Source of the DNA: Ardenticatena maritima
GTDB taxonomy: Bacteria > Chloroflexota > Anaerolineae > Ardenticatenales > Ardenticatenaceae
Assembly (NCBI RefSeq): GCF_001306175.1
Contig: NZ_LGKN01000003.1
Coordinates: 620,001 to 684,000, forward strand
Direction: 5' to 3'
DNA length: 64,000 nucleotides
The first letter of the stretch is position 1, and every line of letters begins with the position of its first letter. Position numbers and translations under genes: made by a program. Below, piece after piece: positions 26,751 through 34,945 of this stretch. Below the pieces are notes generated by a model. That model was not told the origin of the DNA. It searched no databases and saw only the letters and a program-made list of their open reading frames with translations.

Positions 26751-28358
26751 ATGAAGCCGCAACGTGCGCTCATCATTGGCTGGGATGGAGCCACCTGGGA
26801 CTACATCGAACCCTTGCTGGCGGAAGGGCGCTTGCCGCATCTGGCAAGTCTGCTCGAACGTGGCGCGCACGCCACACTGCGCTCCACCATTCCGCCCTTC
26901 ACCAACATTGCCTGGCCTTCTCTTGTCACCGGGCTGAGCCCCGCACGTACAGGCATTTTCGACGGCGCGAAACTGGCGCCGGGCACCTACACGCGCCGCC
27001 CCACCAACCTGGCCGCCTATCGTGGCATACCGCTTTGGCACTGGGTGAACCGCTTTGGGAAACGCGCCGCCGTCTTCAACGTGCCCATGACCTACCCGGC
27101 GCGCCCGCTCAACGGCTGGCTGGTGGGCGGTTTCGATACCCCGCTTGAATCTGAAGAGGCGACCTGGCCGCGTGGCGTTTTGAATGAATGGGCGCAAGCC
27201 GGCCGCCCTTACACCATCCTCAAACGCGAAATTGACCTTATGGCGCAGCAAAACCCCCATCAACCGCGGGGCGACCTGGAAGCCTTCGCGCAAGAGTGGG
27301 TGGCGCTCACCGAGGAACAGGGCGAATTTGTCGCACGCTTCTGGCGCGACGAAGCCCCCGACTTGCTCTTCACCGTCTTCACCGCCACCGATTCAATCAA
27401 CCATCGCACACGACAACGCGCCATGATCGCGCGCATTTACGAAGCCGCCGACCGGGCGTTGGGGCGCATTCTGCACGAAACCGATGATGAAACGCTCATT
27501 TGCCTCGTCTCCGACCACGGCTCCACCCCCGCCTGGCGCTACATTGCCCTCTACCGCCTGCTTGCCGAACGGGGGTGGCTTGCCTTCCGCCCCGAAATCG
27601 CGCCCCGCTTTTGGCGGCGTCTGCCGCTGGTGGGGCGTCATCTTGCCCGTGCATGGTCTCGCCTTCCTGCACACCTGCGGCGTCTGCTGTCGTGGCCACT
27701 TGTGTGCTATGAGCCGCGCCTCAGCACGAGTTACGAGACGATTGACTGGTCGCGCACCCAGGTCTATGCCCTGACAGGCATGGGACCGCTCTACATCAAC
27801 CTGCAAGGTCGCCAGCCCGGAGGCGTTGTCCCGCCCGACGCCTTCAACCGCCTTCGCGCCCAGGTGCGCGCCGCGCTTCTGGAGACGCGCGATGAGCATG
27901 GCGAACCTCTCTTCGCCGACGTCCTCTTTGGCGAGGACGCCTATCCCGACGCCAACCCGGACGACCTTCCACCCGACCTTGTGCTCATCCCAGCCAGGTG
28001 GTCCGACCACATGATCACCGGCTTCCCCAGCGACCCACCCGTGCGCCCCATCCCCGATACACGCGAATACGGCACACACACACCCGATGGCATTTTCGTG
28101 CTGGCGGGACCCGGCATCGCGCAACAGCGCCGTCTTCCATCTGCGGAGATTGTGGACGTTGTTCCCACCTTGCTGGCGGGTTGGGGGCTACCACTGCCGA
28201 CGGGATTGAGTGGCAACGTGTTGCAAGCCGCTTTCCTGGAACCCCCCGCGGTTGAATATGCCGAGGCGGAGTCTTCATCCAGTGGGGCACAGGCGATTGC
28301 TGTGGAGGCTGACGAGGCGATTTTGGAACGCCTGCGCAATCTTGGTTATTTGGAGTAA
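26751..28358 (+). CDS. Alkaline-phosphatase-superfamily protein 2
   Basis: 535 aa, with AAAGGAC before the ATG. It is paralogous to the genes at 25083 and 30400: ALIIGWDGATWDYIEPL at the N terminus (D12), PPFTNIAWPSLVTGLSPARTG as nucleophile loop, SDHGST (S254-H256), GTHTPDGIFVLAGPG near the C terminus, and the tail ERLRNLGYLE. The nucleophile-loop Thr and the metal-binding Asp/His are kept, so it should be active. The middle third diverges strongly between the copies, which suggests different substrates. Confidence 0.82.
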   Translation: MKPQRALIIGWDGATWDYIEPLLAEGRLPHLASLLERGAHATLRSTIPPFTNIAWPSLVTGLSPARTGIFDGAKLAPGTYTRRPTNLAAYRGIPLWHWVNRFGKRAAVFNVPMTYPARPLNGWLVGGFDTPLESEEATWPRGVLNEWAQAGRPYTILKREIDLMAQQNPHQPRGDLEAFAQEWVALTEEQGEFVARFWRDEAPDLLFTVFTATDSINHRTRQRAMIARIYEAADRALGRILHETDDETLICLVSDHGSTPAWRYIALYRLLAERGWLAFRPEIAPRFWRRLPLVGRHLARAWSRLPAHLRRLLSWPLVCYEPRLSTSYETIDWSRTQVYALTGMGPLYINLQGRQPGGVVPPDAFNRLRAQVRAALLETRDEHGEPLFADVLFGEDAYPDANPDDLPPDLVLIPARWSDHMITGFPSDPPVRPIPDTREYGTHTPDGIFVLAGPGIAQQRRLPSAEIVDVVPTLLAGWGLPLPTGLSGNVLQAAFLEPPAVEYAEAESSSSGAQAIAVEADEAILERLRNLGYLE

Positions 28359-28363
28359 ACACA

Positions 28364-29503
28364 ATGAACGTTCTCTATTCCATTGGCATGACCTTTGCCG
28401 GTGGAGGAATTGGTACGACTGCATATCACGAAGCACGTGCGTTGTATCAACACAATTCACTCATCCGCTTGCTATGCGGTGCATACCGTCCATCTGACAT
28501 ACCAGCCAACATCATCAAAGCAATGGGCTGGCCTTCCCGCATGTTGCGCCGCCTTGCTCTTTATGATCCTGCCCGCCGTATCGCATACCTGCACAACATG
28601 TTGTATGACCGCTGGTCAACACGCCATTTTGCCCCGGCTGACGTTTTTCTCGTATGGGGAGGATTTGGTCTTCAGGCGTTGCACCAGGCCAAAAGCAAGG
28701 GAATGAAAACAATCGTACATTGGGCGTCTTCTCATCCCCTGTTTCGCCACGCTCTTTTCGTAGAAGAATACGAACGTACTGGTATTGGCGCGCTGCCCCC
28801 CGAACACATGCAAAAACGCGCGCTAGCGGAATTTGAAGCGGCTGATTCTGTTATGGTGCCCTCGCAGTTTGTCGCCGACACGTTCCAGAAGTACGGATTT
28901 CCCAGCGAACGGCTTTTCGTCAACCCCTACGGTGTGGATACCAAGCGCTTTCAGCCGGCGCACCAGCGCCCGGATGATGGTATTTTTCGTGCACTCTTTG
29001 TTGGACAGGTGGGAACGCGCAAAGGTATTCACTATTTGCTGGAGGCGTGGGACAGATTAGGCTGGCGTGACGCGGAACTTCTTATCGTCGGGAGGCCGGT
29101 GGCTGGAATCAAACCTTTGCTGCAACGTTACGCCCACCACCCCACAATCCGCTGGGTTGGACATGTTCGCGACCCACGTCCCTTGTATCAACAGGCGGAT
29201 GTCTTCGTGTTTCCAACAATTGAGGAAGGAAGCGCACTGGTCACATACGAAGCCCTTGCATCCGGGCTTCCCGTCATCACGACGCCACACGCTGGTGCAG
29301 TCGCGCGTCATGGTGAGGAAGGGCTGATCGTCCCCATTCGTGACAGCATGGCAGTGGCCAACGCGCTAGAATACATGCGCGCCCACCCATCTGAACGCCA
29401 GGCAATGGCGCGTGCCGCACGCCAACGCGCTCTGGAATTCTCGTGGGAAGCGCATGGGGAACGTCTGTTGGCGCATTTTCAAGCACATTTGCAGAGAAGG
29501 TGA
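28364..29503 (+). CDS. Glycosyltransferase family 4
   Basis: 379 aa; the start is 6 bases after the previous stop, with GGAG inside the previous gene's end. It shows the GT-B fold signatures: GGGIGTTAYHEARAL near the N terminus, VNPYGVDTKRFQP (about residues 185-197), FVGQVGTRKGIHYLLEAW, and the EX7E motif within EEGSALVTYEALASGLPVI (about residues 287-305). It would be a retaining transferase using a nucleotide-sugar donor in the cytoplasm. Base composition of this gene and the next is visibly more AT-rich than the rest of the island, which may indicate transfer. Confidence 0.88.
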   Translation: MNVLYSIGMTFAGGGIGTTAYHEARALYQHNSLIRLLCGAYRPSDIPANIIKAMGWPSRMLRRLALYDPARRIAYLHNMLYDRWSTRHFAPADVFLVWGGFGLQALHQAKSKGMKTIVHWASSHPLFRHALFVEEYERTGIGALPPEHMQKRALAEFEAADSVMVPSQFVADTFQKYGFPSERLFVNPYGVDTKRFQPAHQRPDDGIFRALFVGQVGTRKGIHYLLEAWDRLGWRDAELLIVGRPVAGIKPLLQRYAHHPTIRWVGHVRDPRPLYQQADVFVFPTIEEGSALVTYEALASGLPVITTPHAGAVARHGEEGLIVPIRDSMAVANALEYMRAHPSERQAMARAARQRALEFSWEAHGERLLAHFQAHLQRR

Positions 29504-29506
29504 AAA

Positions 29507-30403
29507 ATGCCAGACCTTCGTTTTTCTGTTGTCATCCCGACCTACAACCGTTATACGCTTTTACGTCAGTGCTTGCAGGCTTTACAGGAGCAAACATATC
29601 CGGCCTATGAAATCATTGTTGTTGACGACGCATCATCGGACGAAACACCGCACACATTACCGAAAGAATTCCCAACCGTGCGTTACATTCGACTTCCGCA
29701 GAGAAGCGGTCCTGCAACTGCACGGAATGTCGGCATCCAGACCGCTAGCGGTGATATTGTTGCCTTTACAGATGATGATTGCCGTGTCCCCCCATACTGG
29801 CTGGAAACGTTAGCAGAGGCGTTTACAGAACATCCTGATGTTGTTGGCGTTGGAGGGTATCAGGAAGCACCTGACGAAATACTTGAAAAAGATATTTTCG
29901 CACAGGCGGAGCAGTTCATGCGTGCCCAACGGTGGCAAGGACGACATATTGCTCCCCAAAAAGGCGGGTTTGAAGTCCCTGGCTTTGGCACCAACAACGC
30001 CGCCTATCGTCGGGAAGTGCTTCTCTCGGTTGGCGGCTTCGACGAGACGTTTACCAGTGCAGCGGCTGAAGATACCGACCTCAAATGGCGTATTTGCGAG
30101 CAGGGGTATCAACTGCTTTATCTGCCATTGAAAGTGGACCACTACCACACTGAGACAGTCGGTTCAGCATGGCGCAGGCATATTTACCGGGGTATTGGCG
30201 CGTACGACTTTGGAAAGAAGCGCGGCAAAGCCCCTTCACTCGTGCGCATTGCCCTGCGTAGCATCAAACGCACCTTGCGACTGGGGAAGCACCTTGTGCA
30301 AACCGATCCACGCATTGCTTTCATTGTGTACATGAAAAGCATGGCTGACGTCGTGGGGCAATATCGCGCATGGCAAAACGACGACGAAAGGAAGTTCCTA
30401 TGA
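29507..30403 (+). CDS. Glycosyltransferase family 2
   Basis: 298 aa, start after AGAAGGTG. GT-A fold: FSVVIPTYNRYTLLRQCLQA, IIVVDDASSDET, the DXD-type TDDDCRVPPYW (about residues 87-97), and GGFDETFTSAAAEDTDLKWR, the catalytic-base region. The last 80 residues are basic with no clear membrane helix. It would be an inverting cytoplasmic sugar transferase in the glycan pathway. Its codon composition is AT-richer than that of the neighbours. Its stop overlaps the next start as ATGA. Confidence 0.88.
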   Translation: MPDLRFSVVIPTYNRYTLLRQCLQALQEQTYPAYEIIVVDDASSDETPHTLPKEFPTVRYIRLPQRSGPATARNVGIQTASGDIVAFTDDDCRVPPYWLETLAEAFTEHPDVVGVGGYQEAPDEILEKDIFAQAEQFMRAQRWQGRHIAPQKGGFEVPGFGTNNAAYRREVLLSVGGFDETFTSAAAEDTDLKWRICEQGYQLLYLPLKVDHYHTETVGSAWRRHIYRGIGAYDFGKKRGKAPSLVRIALRSIKRTLRLGKHLVQTDPRIAFIVYMKSMADVVGQYRAWQNDDERKFL

Positions 30404-32079
30404 GTCGCATTCTCATCATTGGCCTTGATGGCGCTTCACCCCACCTCATTCGCCAATGGCAAAACGAACTCCCCAATCTCGCGCGGCTGATTGAGGGGGG
30501 GAAATTTGGCGTGTTGCAAAGCATCACCCCGCCACGTTCCATTCCCGCATGGTACTGCTTTGCCACCGGCACCAACCCCGCCAAACTTGGCGTTTTTGGC
30601 TTCAGCCAACGCTTGCCCGGCACGTACGACTACACGTTTGCCAACTTCACCTACTGCCGCACACGTCCCTTCTGGGACTACCTGGGCGAAGCCGGTATCA
30701 CAACCGCCGTGATTCACCTGCCCGGCACCTTCCCCCCGCGCCCCCTGCATGGCGTCATGGTCTCAGGGTGGCCAGCCCCTGCCAATCACGGCTCGCTGGT
30801 CTATACCCATCCGCCGGCGCTCAGCCGCGAAATTGACGCCATCCTGGGGCAACCGTTCGAGTTTCTCAGCCCCCATCCCATCGCCCGTGACAATGACGAA
30901 CTAATGCGGCAAGAACGCTTGCGCATCCTGCGCCTGCACACGCAAACCGCTTTGCACGTCTTGCGCACTACGCCGTGGCAAGTCGGGGTTGTTGTGCTCA
31001 GCCCGCTCGACCGCGCCAGCCATCAATTCTGGAAACACATGGACCCCACACACCCTCAGCACAACCCGGCGCACGCCGCACGCTTGGGCGACGCCTTGCT
31101 CGATATTTACCGCGCCCACGATGACGCCGTCGGGCAACTGCTCGACCTCATCACACCCGACGATTGGGTTTTCATCGTTTCCGACCATGGCTTTGGTCCC
31201 ACCCATCGCGTGTTCTACCTCAACGAATGGCTTATGCAGCAAGGCTATCTTGTGCTGAAAGAAAAACCCCAAGCGGGACGGCTCACGTGGCGTACACGGT
31301 TGCTTGGGCGGGCGGCGGCGCCTTTGTTCTGGCTGAACCATCATTCGGAAACTTTCCGGCGCCTGGCAGCCCCCTTCAAGAAACGGGCTCTTTCCAACGC
31401 CGTGCGGCACGCCTACGTGCGAACCAAAACGCAAGGATTGGTGCGTCTGAACCACCTGCCCGTTGATTGGTCGCGCACGCGCGCCTATTGCCCCGATGAA
31501 GGCGCGCTCTACCTCAACCTCAAAGGGCGCGACCCACAAGGCATTGTCGAGCCGGGGCAAGAAGCCGAACGCTTGCTCGACGAAATCGAGGCCGGCTTGC
31601 GAGCACTCCAACCGCCTGATACAACCCAACCGCTCGAAGCGCACATCATTCGCAAAGAAGCAGTGTACGAAGGACCCTACATGCTCGACGCTCCGGATAT
31701 GCTTGTGGCGCTTGACCACTACCGCACCGATGTCATGGCCGAAGTGGGAGCCGGCATGTGGGACCTCAACCCGGTGCGCAGCGCCAACCACACACCCGAA
31801 GGCGTGCTTGTCGCCCATGGACCTGGCATTGCGGCCGGCAGCGCAGCAGGGGGCTTGATGGACATTGCGCCTACCGTCTTGCACATGCTGGGCTTCCCCG
31901 TGCCCGAGGAGATGGACGGGCGTGTCCTGCTAGACCTTTTCACAGAAGAAAGCGCGATTCGACGTCGTCCAGTGACGTATGCTGCCACGGCCGTCCATGA
32001 AGGCGCGGGAGAGGCATTCAGTGAAGAGGATCAGGCGTACATCGAGAAGCAATTGCGCGATTTAGGGTACTTGGGATGA
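30400..32079 (+). CDS. Alkaline-phosphatase-superfamily protein 3
   Basis: 559 aa, ATG at 30400 after AAAGGAAGTTCCT and overlapping the GT2 stop. It has the same layout as the two paralogues upstream: ILIIGLDGASPHLIRQW (D10), PPRSIPAWYCFATGTNPAKLG as nucleophile loop (Ser or Thr), SDHGFG at 261-266, NHTPEGVLVAHGPG, and the tail EKQLRDLGYLG. The nucleophile loop has Ser (RSIPAW) where copy 1 has Thr (ITPTAW), which may change activity. It is probably cytosolic. It is coupled by ATGA to the following GT4. Confidence 0.82.
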   Translation: MSRILIIGLDGASPHLIRQWQNELPNLARLIEGGKFGVLQSITPPRSIPAWYCFATGTNPAKLGVFGFSQRLPGTYDYTFANFTYCRTRPFWDYLGEAGITTAVIHLPGTFPPRPLHGVMVSGWPAPANHGSLVYTHPPALSREIDAILGQPFEFLSPHPIARDNDELMRQERLRILRLHTQTALHVLRTTPWQVGVVVLSPLDRASHQFWKHMDPTHPQHNPAHAARLGDALLDIYRAHDDAVGQLLDLITPDDWVFIVSDHGFGPTHRVFYLNEWLMQQGYLVLKEKPQAGRLTWRTRLLGRAAAPLFWLNHHSETFRRLAAPFKKRALSNAVRHAYVRTKTQGLVRLNHLPVDWSRTRAYCPDEGALYLNLKGRDPQGIVEPGQEAERLLDEIEAGLRALQPPDTTQPLEAHIIRKEAVYEGPYMLDAPDMLVALDHYRTDVMAEVGAGMWDLNPVRSANHTPEGVLVAHGPGIAAGSAAGGLMDIAPTVLHMLGFPVPEEMDGRVLLDLFTEESAIRRRPVTYAATAVHEGAGEAFSEEDQAYIEKQLRDLGYLG

Positions 32080-33140
32080 AAGCCAAACCACATGTTGCCA
32101 TCCTCACGTTTGATTTTCCCCCATCCACGGGGGGCGTTCAGACCTGGCTGGGCGAAATGGCCGCGCGCTGGTCATCGCGTATGCGCCTTACCGTCATCAC
32201 ACCGGTTGCCGCCAACACGTCCCACGAACCATGGGAGCGGTTCGTCGTTCCCAACACGCACCCGTGGACATTCTGGCGTGCGCTTCAAGCCGTCCAACCT
32301 GAATATCTCGTCATAGGGCATGCGCATCCCCGCTTGCTTCTTGCGGCGTGGCTCGCACGTCGTCCGTTCACACTCATCATCCACGGCGCTGATTTTCTCG
32401 CCGCCCGTGGGCGTTGGCACTTCCCGCTTTTCGTCGCACTTATCAACAAAGCGCAACGCATTATTGCCAACTCACACGCTCTCGCGGCGCGCTACCGCCA
32501 GCATGGGGTGCATGCACCACTGCGTGTCGTCCACCTTGGTACCGACCCCAACCGCTTTCATCCCCCTGCGGAACCAGTCCCACACCCGCCAACTATCCTC
32601 ACCGTTTCACGCCTCCATGCGTACAAAGGGCTTGATACACTCATCACCGCCCTGCCGCATATTCGCCAAGCGGTTCCTAAAGTGCGCTATCTGATTGCCG
32701 GCACTGGTCCAGACCGCCCCCGTTTGGAAGCGCTGGCGCGCCAGTATGGGGTGGAGCAGGCGGTTGTGTTTCGCGGGTATGTTCCCGATGAAGAACTGCC
32801 CCGCATCTACCACGAAGCCGATATTTTTGCACTGCTCTCGCGTGAAGAAGGCGGCAACATTGAAGGGTTTGGAATTGTCCTGCTGGAAGCCGCGGCGAGC
32901 GGGCTCCCCACAATTGCCGCACGGAGCGGCGGCATGCCGGAAGCCATACGTGACGGCATCACAGGGGTGGTTGTACCCCCCAACGATGTTCAGGCTGTCG
33001 CAAGGCACACGATTGACCTGCTCCAATCGCCGGAAAAACGTCGCGCCATGGGGCAAGCCGGTCGGCGTTGGGTGGAAGAGCAAATGAACTGGCAGCGCGT
33101 GAGTGAAGAGGTGGCGCGTCTTCTCCTAGGAAGCACATAA
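32076..33140 (+). CDS. Glycosyltransferase family 4
   Basis: 354 aa. GT-B signatures: FDFPPSTGGVQTWLGEMA at the N terminus, VHLGTDPNRFHPP (about residues 153-165), ILTVSRLHAYKGLDTLI, and EEGGNIEGFGIVLLEAAASG with the EX7E pair, then GLPTIAARSGGMPE. Members with this pattern often transfer mannose or another hexose during surface-glycan assembly. It is ATGA-coupled to the phosphatase-family gene before it. Its last 15 bases overlap the convergent sulfotransferase gene. Confidence 0.88.
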   Translation: MKAKPHVAILTFDFPPSTGGVQTWLGEMAARWSSRMRLTVITPVAANTSHEPWERFVVPNTHPWTFWRALQAVQPEYLVIGHAHPRLLLAAWLARRPFTLIIHGADFLAARGRWHFPLFVALINKAQRIIANSHALAARYRQHGVHAPLRVVHLGTDPNRFHPPAEPVPHPPTILTVSRLHAYKGLDTLITALPHIRQAVPKVRYLIAGTGPDRPRLEALARQYGVEQAVVFRGYVPDEELPRIYHEADIFALLSREEGGNIEGFGIVLLEAAASGLPTIAARSGGMPEAIRDGITGVVVPPNDVQAVARHTIDLLQSPEKRRAMGQAGRRWVEEQMNWQRVSEEVARLLLGST

Positions 33141-34007
33141 CCAATCACGCAAATCACGTTGCAGAAGCGTCTGTAAAAGCAAAATATCATCATGGAAGTA
33201 GGTGCACAATTCAGCACGCAAGACGGGCGAAAGCGCTTGTGGCGTTTTCGAGTGATTGAGACGCACCAATACACGCCCAATGCCCAGACTTTGCCGGATT
33301 CCCAGCCTGCGCTTGAAACGCCCCAGTGTGTGGATGGCCATGTTGCTCCATACGGAACGAACTTGCTTGCGGCGATTGTACACGGGAAAATCTGTTCTGC
33401 CATCATCTGGGAGATTGAGAAAAGCGAGCACGTGCTGGTAAACACGGCGCGGATTGTGCGCCATATCGTCCAAAACAATGACACACACACGCTCAGGTGA
33501 AACGTGTGTGTAGAGACGTTCTAATTGCGCTCCTAAGCGGCAATATTCGCCGTATTGTAAAACATGCGGGTGTCCTTTTGCTGTTGGTGGAATATGTCGT
33601 CCTTCACGCCGCGCTGCCTGCAACCGCCACGCTTGCTCAAAATCACCAATTGTCTCTTTCCGTTGCCAAACGCGCTCGGCATGGAGTGCGGGTGCCATCT
33701 CAACAGGGTTGCGCACGCATACAATGAACCGCGCCTCAGGGGCGTATGCCAGAATATTGGGCACGGCTGTGCGTGAGAAGAGATAATGCGTTGAAGCTTC
33801 CCCCACGGCAAGATGGCTTTCATTGGCTTTGGCAAACAAGGCTTCATACTGTTCAAGCGAAGAAACAACATTGGGACCTTCTTCGTTGAAGAAATTTGGC
33901 TCTTTGATGGGCGACATGTAAATGTTCGGATGCTCTCCCAGCCAGCGCGCCAACGATGTTGTACCACATTTCGGCGCTCCGATAATAAAGAAGTTTGGCC
34001 GTTTCAT
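33126..34007 (-). CDS. Sulfotransferase (PAPS-dependent)
   Basis: 293 aa. The 5'-phosphosulfate loop is clear at the N terminus: FFIIGAPKCGTTSLARWLGE (residues 6-25). The 3'-phosphate site is FIVCVRNPVEMAPALHAERV (about residues 93-112). YCRLGAQLERLYTHVSPERV follows, as in bacterial sulfotransferase-domain proteins. It would move sulfate from PAPS to a hydroxyl of a glycan or lipid. It lies at the end of the polysaccharide island on the opposite strand, which suggests sulfation of that glycan. The gene is more AT-rich than its surroundings. Confidence 0.87.
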   Translation of the reverse strand: MKRPNFFIIGAPKCGTTSLARWLGEHPNIYMSPIKEPNFFNEEGPNVVSSLEQYEALFAKANESHLAVGEASTHYLFSRTAVPNILAYAPEARFIVCVRNPVEMAPALHAERVWQRKETIGDFEQAWRLQAARREGRHIPPTAKGHPHVLQYGEYCRLGAQLERLYTHVSPERVCVIVLDDMAHNPRRVYQHVLAFLNLPDDGRTDFPVYNRRKQVRSVWSNMAIHTLGRFKRRLGIRQSLGIGRVLVRLNHSKTPQALSPVLRAELCTYFHDDILLLQTLLQRDLRDWLCAS

Positions 34008-34022
34008 ACCTTCCTTCCCACC

Positions 34023-34841
34023 CTACTCCTGAATTGACTGGCGATGGACGTGAAGAACCTGCGAGACTGTACGCAGGCCGTCCGCTAACATGCGGGCGCC
34101 CTCAATCAATTGTGGGCCCGCCTGCAAAATCACATCTGAAGGAATCTCAAAGATACGGTTCTCACGTACAGCCGGGATGGCTTCCCAACCGGGGCGTCTG
34201 TGCAGGATGGCGGTATCCGCCGGCTTTCCACACCATGAAAGAAAAATGACATCGGGTTGGCGCTCACGCACCAATTCAGGTGTTACAACACGTTGCGCCG
34301 CTTTGGCGTGCACCGCTCGATCGCGGAAAATATCTTCGCCGCCCAGCAGGTGAATCAAGTCGCTCACCCAGCCAATACCGCTCACCATAGGCCCCGGCCA
34401 CTCTTCAAAGTAAACGCGCACCGGCGCAGCAAGCCCCAGCGAGCGCGCCAACGTGGCAAGGTCAGCCTGCATACGCGCCACCACCCATTGCGCCCGTTCC
34501 ATGCGCCCAACCAGTCCACCAATCAGCAAAATGTTGCGATACACATCTTCCAGGCGGTGGGGGTTGAGGCTTATGACCTGTACACCCACGCGTACAAGCT
34601 CAGCCGTCACTTCGGCATGAATATCGCTGGTAGTAATGACAAGGTCCGGGCGTAAATCAAGAATGCGGCGCACGTTTGGGGTTGAAAAACCGCCGACGTG
34701 CGGAAGATGTTCAACATCGGGTGGGTACGTCGCAAAGACGCTCACGCCCACAAGGCGGTGAAACTCGTCCAACGCCTGCAAAATAGCAGGCACTTCTGCC
34801 GCCAAGCTCACAATCCGCCGCGGATAAAGCGTCTCAAACAT
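34023..34841 (-). CDS. BtuF-like periplasmic-binding-fold protein lacking a signal peptide
   Basis: 272 aa. The ATG at 34841 follows GGGGGGGAAC; an upstream ATG at 34853 has no ribosome site. The fold matches ABC-transporter binding proteins for cobalamin or iron complexes (PF01497): PRRIVSLAAEVPAILQALDE, GVSVFATYPPDVEHLPHVGG, DLRPDLVITT, and ERQPDVIFLSWCGKP. There is no signal peptide or lipobox, and no permease or ATPase gene beside it. Cytoplasmic homologues of this kind occur near vitamin genes and may scavenge or sense a corrinoid. The neighbouring riboflavin importer is the only transport context. Confidence 0.72.
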   Translation of the reverse strand: MFETLYPRRIVSLAAEVPAILQALDEFHRLVGVSVFATYPPDVEHLPHVGGFSTPNVRRILDLRPDLVITTSDIHAEVTAELVRVGVQVISLNPHRLEDVYRNILLIGGLVGRMERAQWVVARMQADLATLARSLGLAAPVRVYFEEWPGPMVSGIGWVSDLIHLLGGEDIFRDRAVHAKAAQRVVTPELVRERQPDVIFLSWCGKPADTAILHRRPGWEAIPAVRENRIFEIPSDVILQAGPQLIEGARMLADGLRTVSQVLHVHRQSIQE

Positions 34842-34876
34842 GTTCCCCCCCATATGTGAAATGGTCGTATAGCAAG

Positions 34877-34908
34877 ACGGGGGCGCGTCCCCCCAGCCGC
34901 GCCCCCGT
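34877..34908. repeat. Strong hairpin A between ribY and the BtuF-like gene
   Basis: ACGGGGGCGCG and CGCGCCCCCGT form a perfect 11-bp stem with a 10-nt loop containing TCCCCCCAG (plus strand). No run of T follows on either side. It could stabilise the ribY mRNA end or attenuate read-through. Confidence 0.6.
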
Positions 34909-34913
34909 ACGAC

Positions 34914-34945
34914 AACTGCTCACGTCCCCCCAGTCGCGAGCAGTT
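34914..34945. repeat. Hairpin B overlapping the ribY stop codon, same loop as hairpin A
   Basis: AACTGCTC and GAGCAGTT form a perfect 8-bp stem. Its 16-nt loop contains CGTCCCCCCAG, the same core as the loop of the hairpin 6 bases away. The stem includes two bases of the ribY TAA. Confidence 0.6.
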
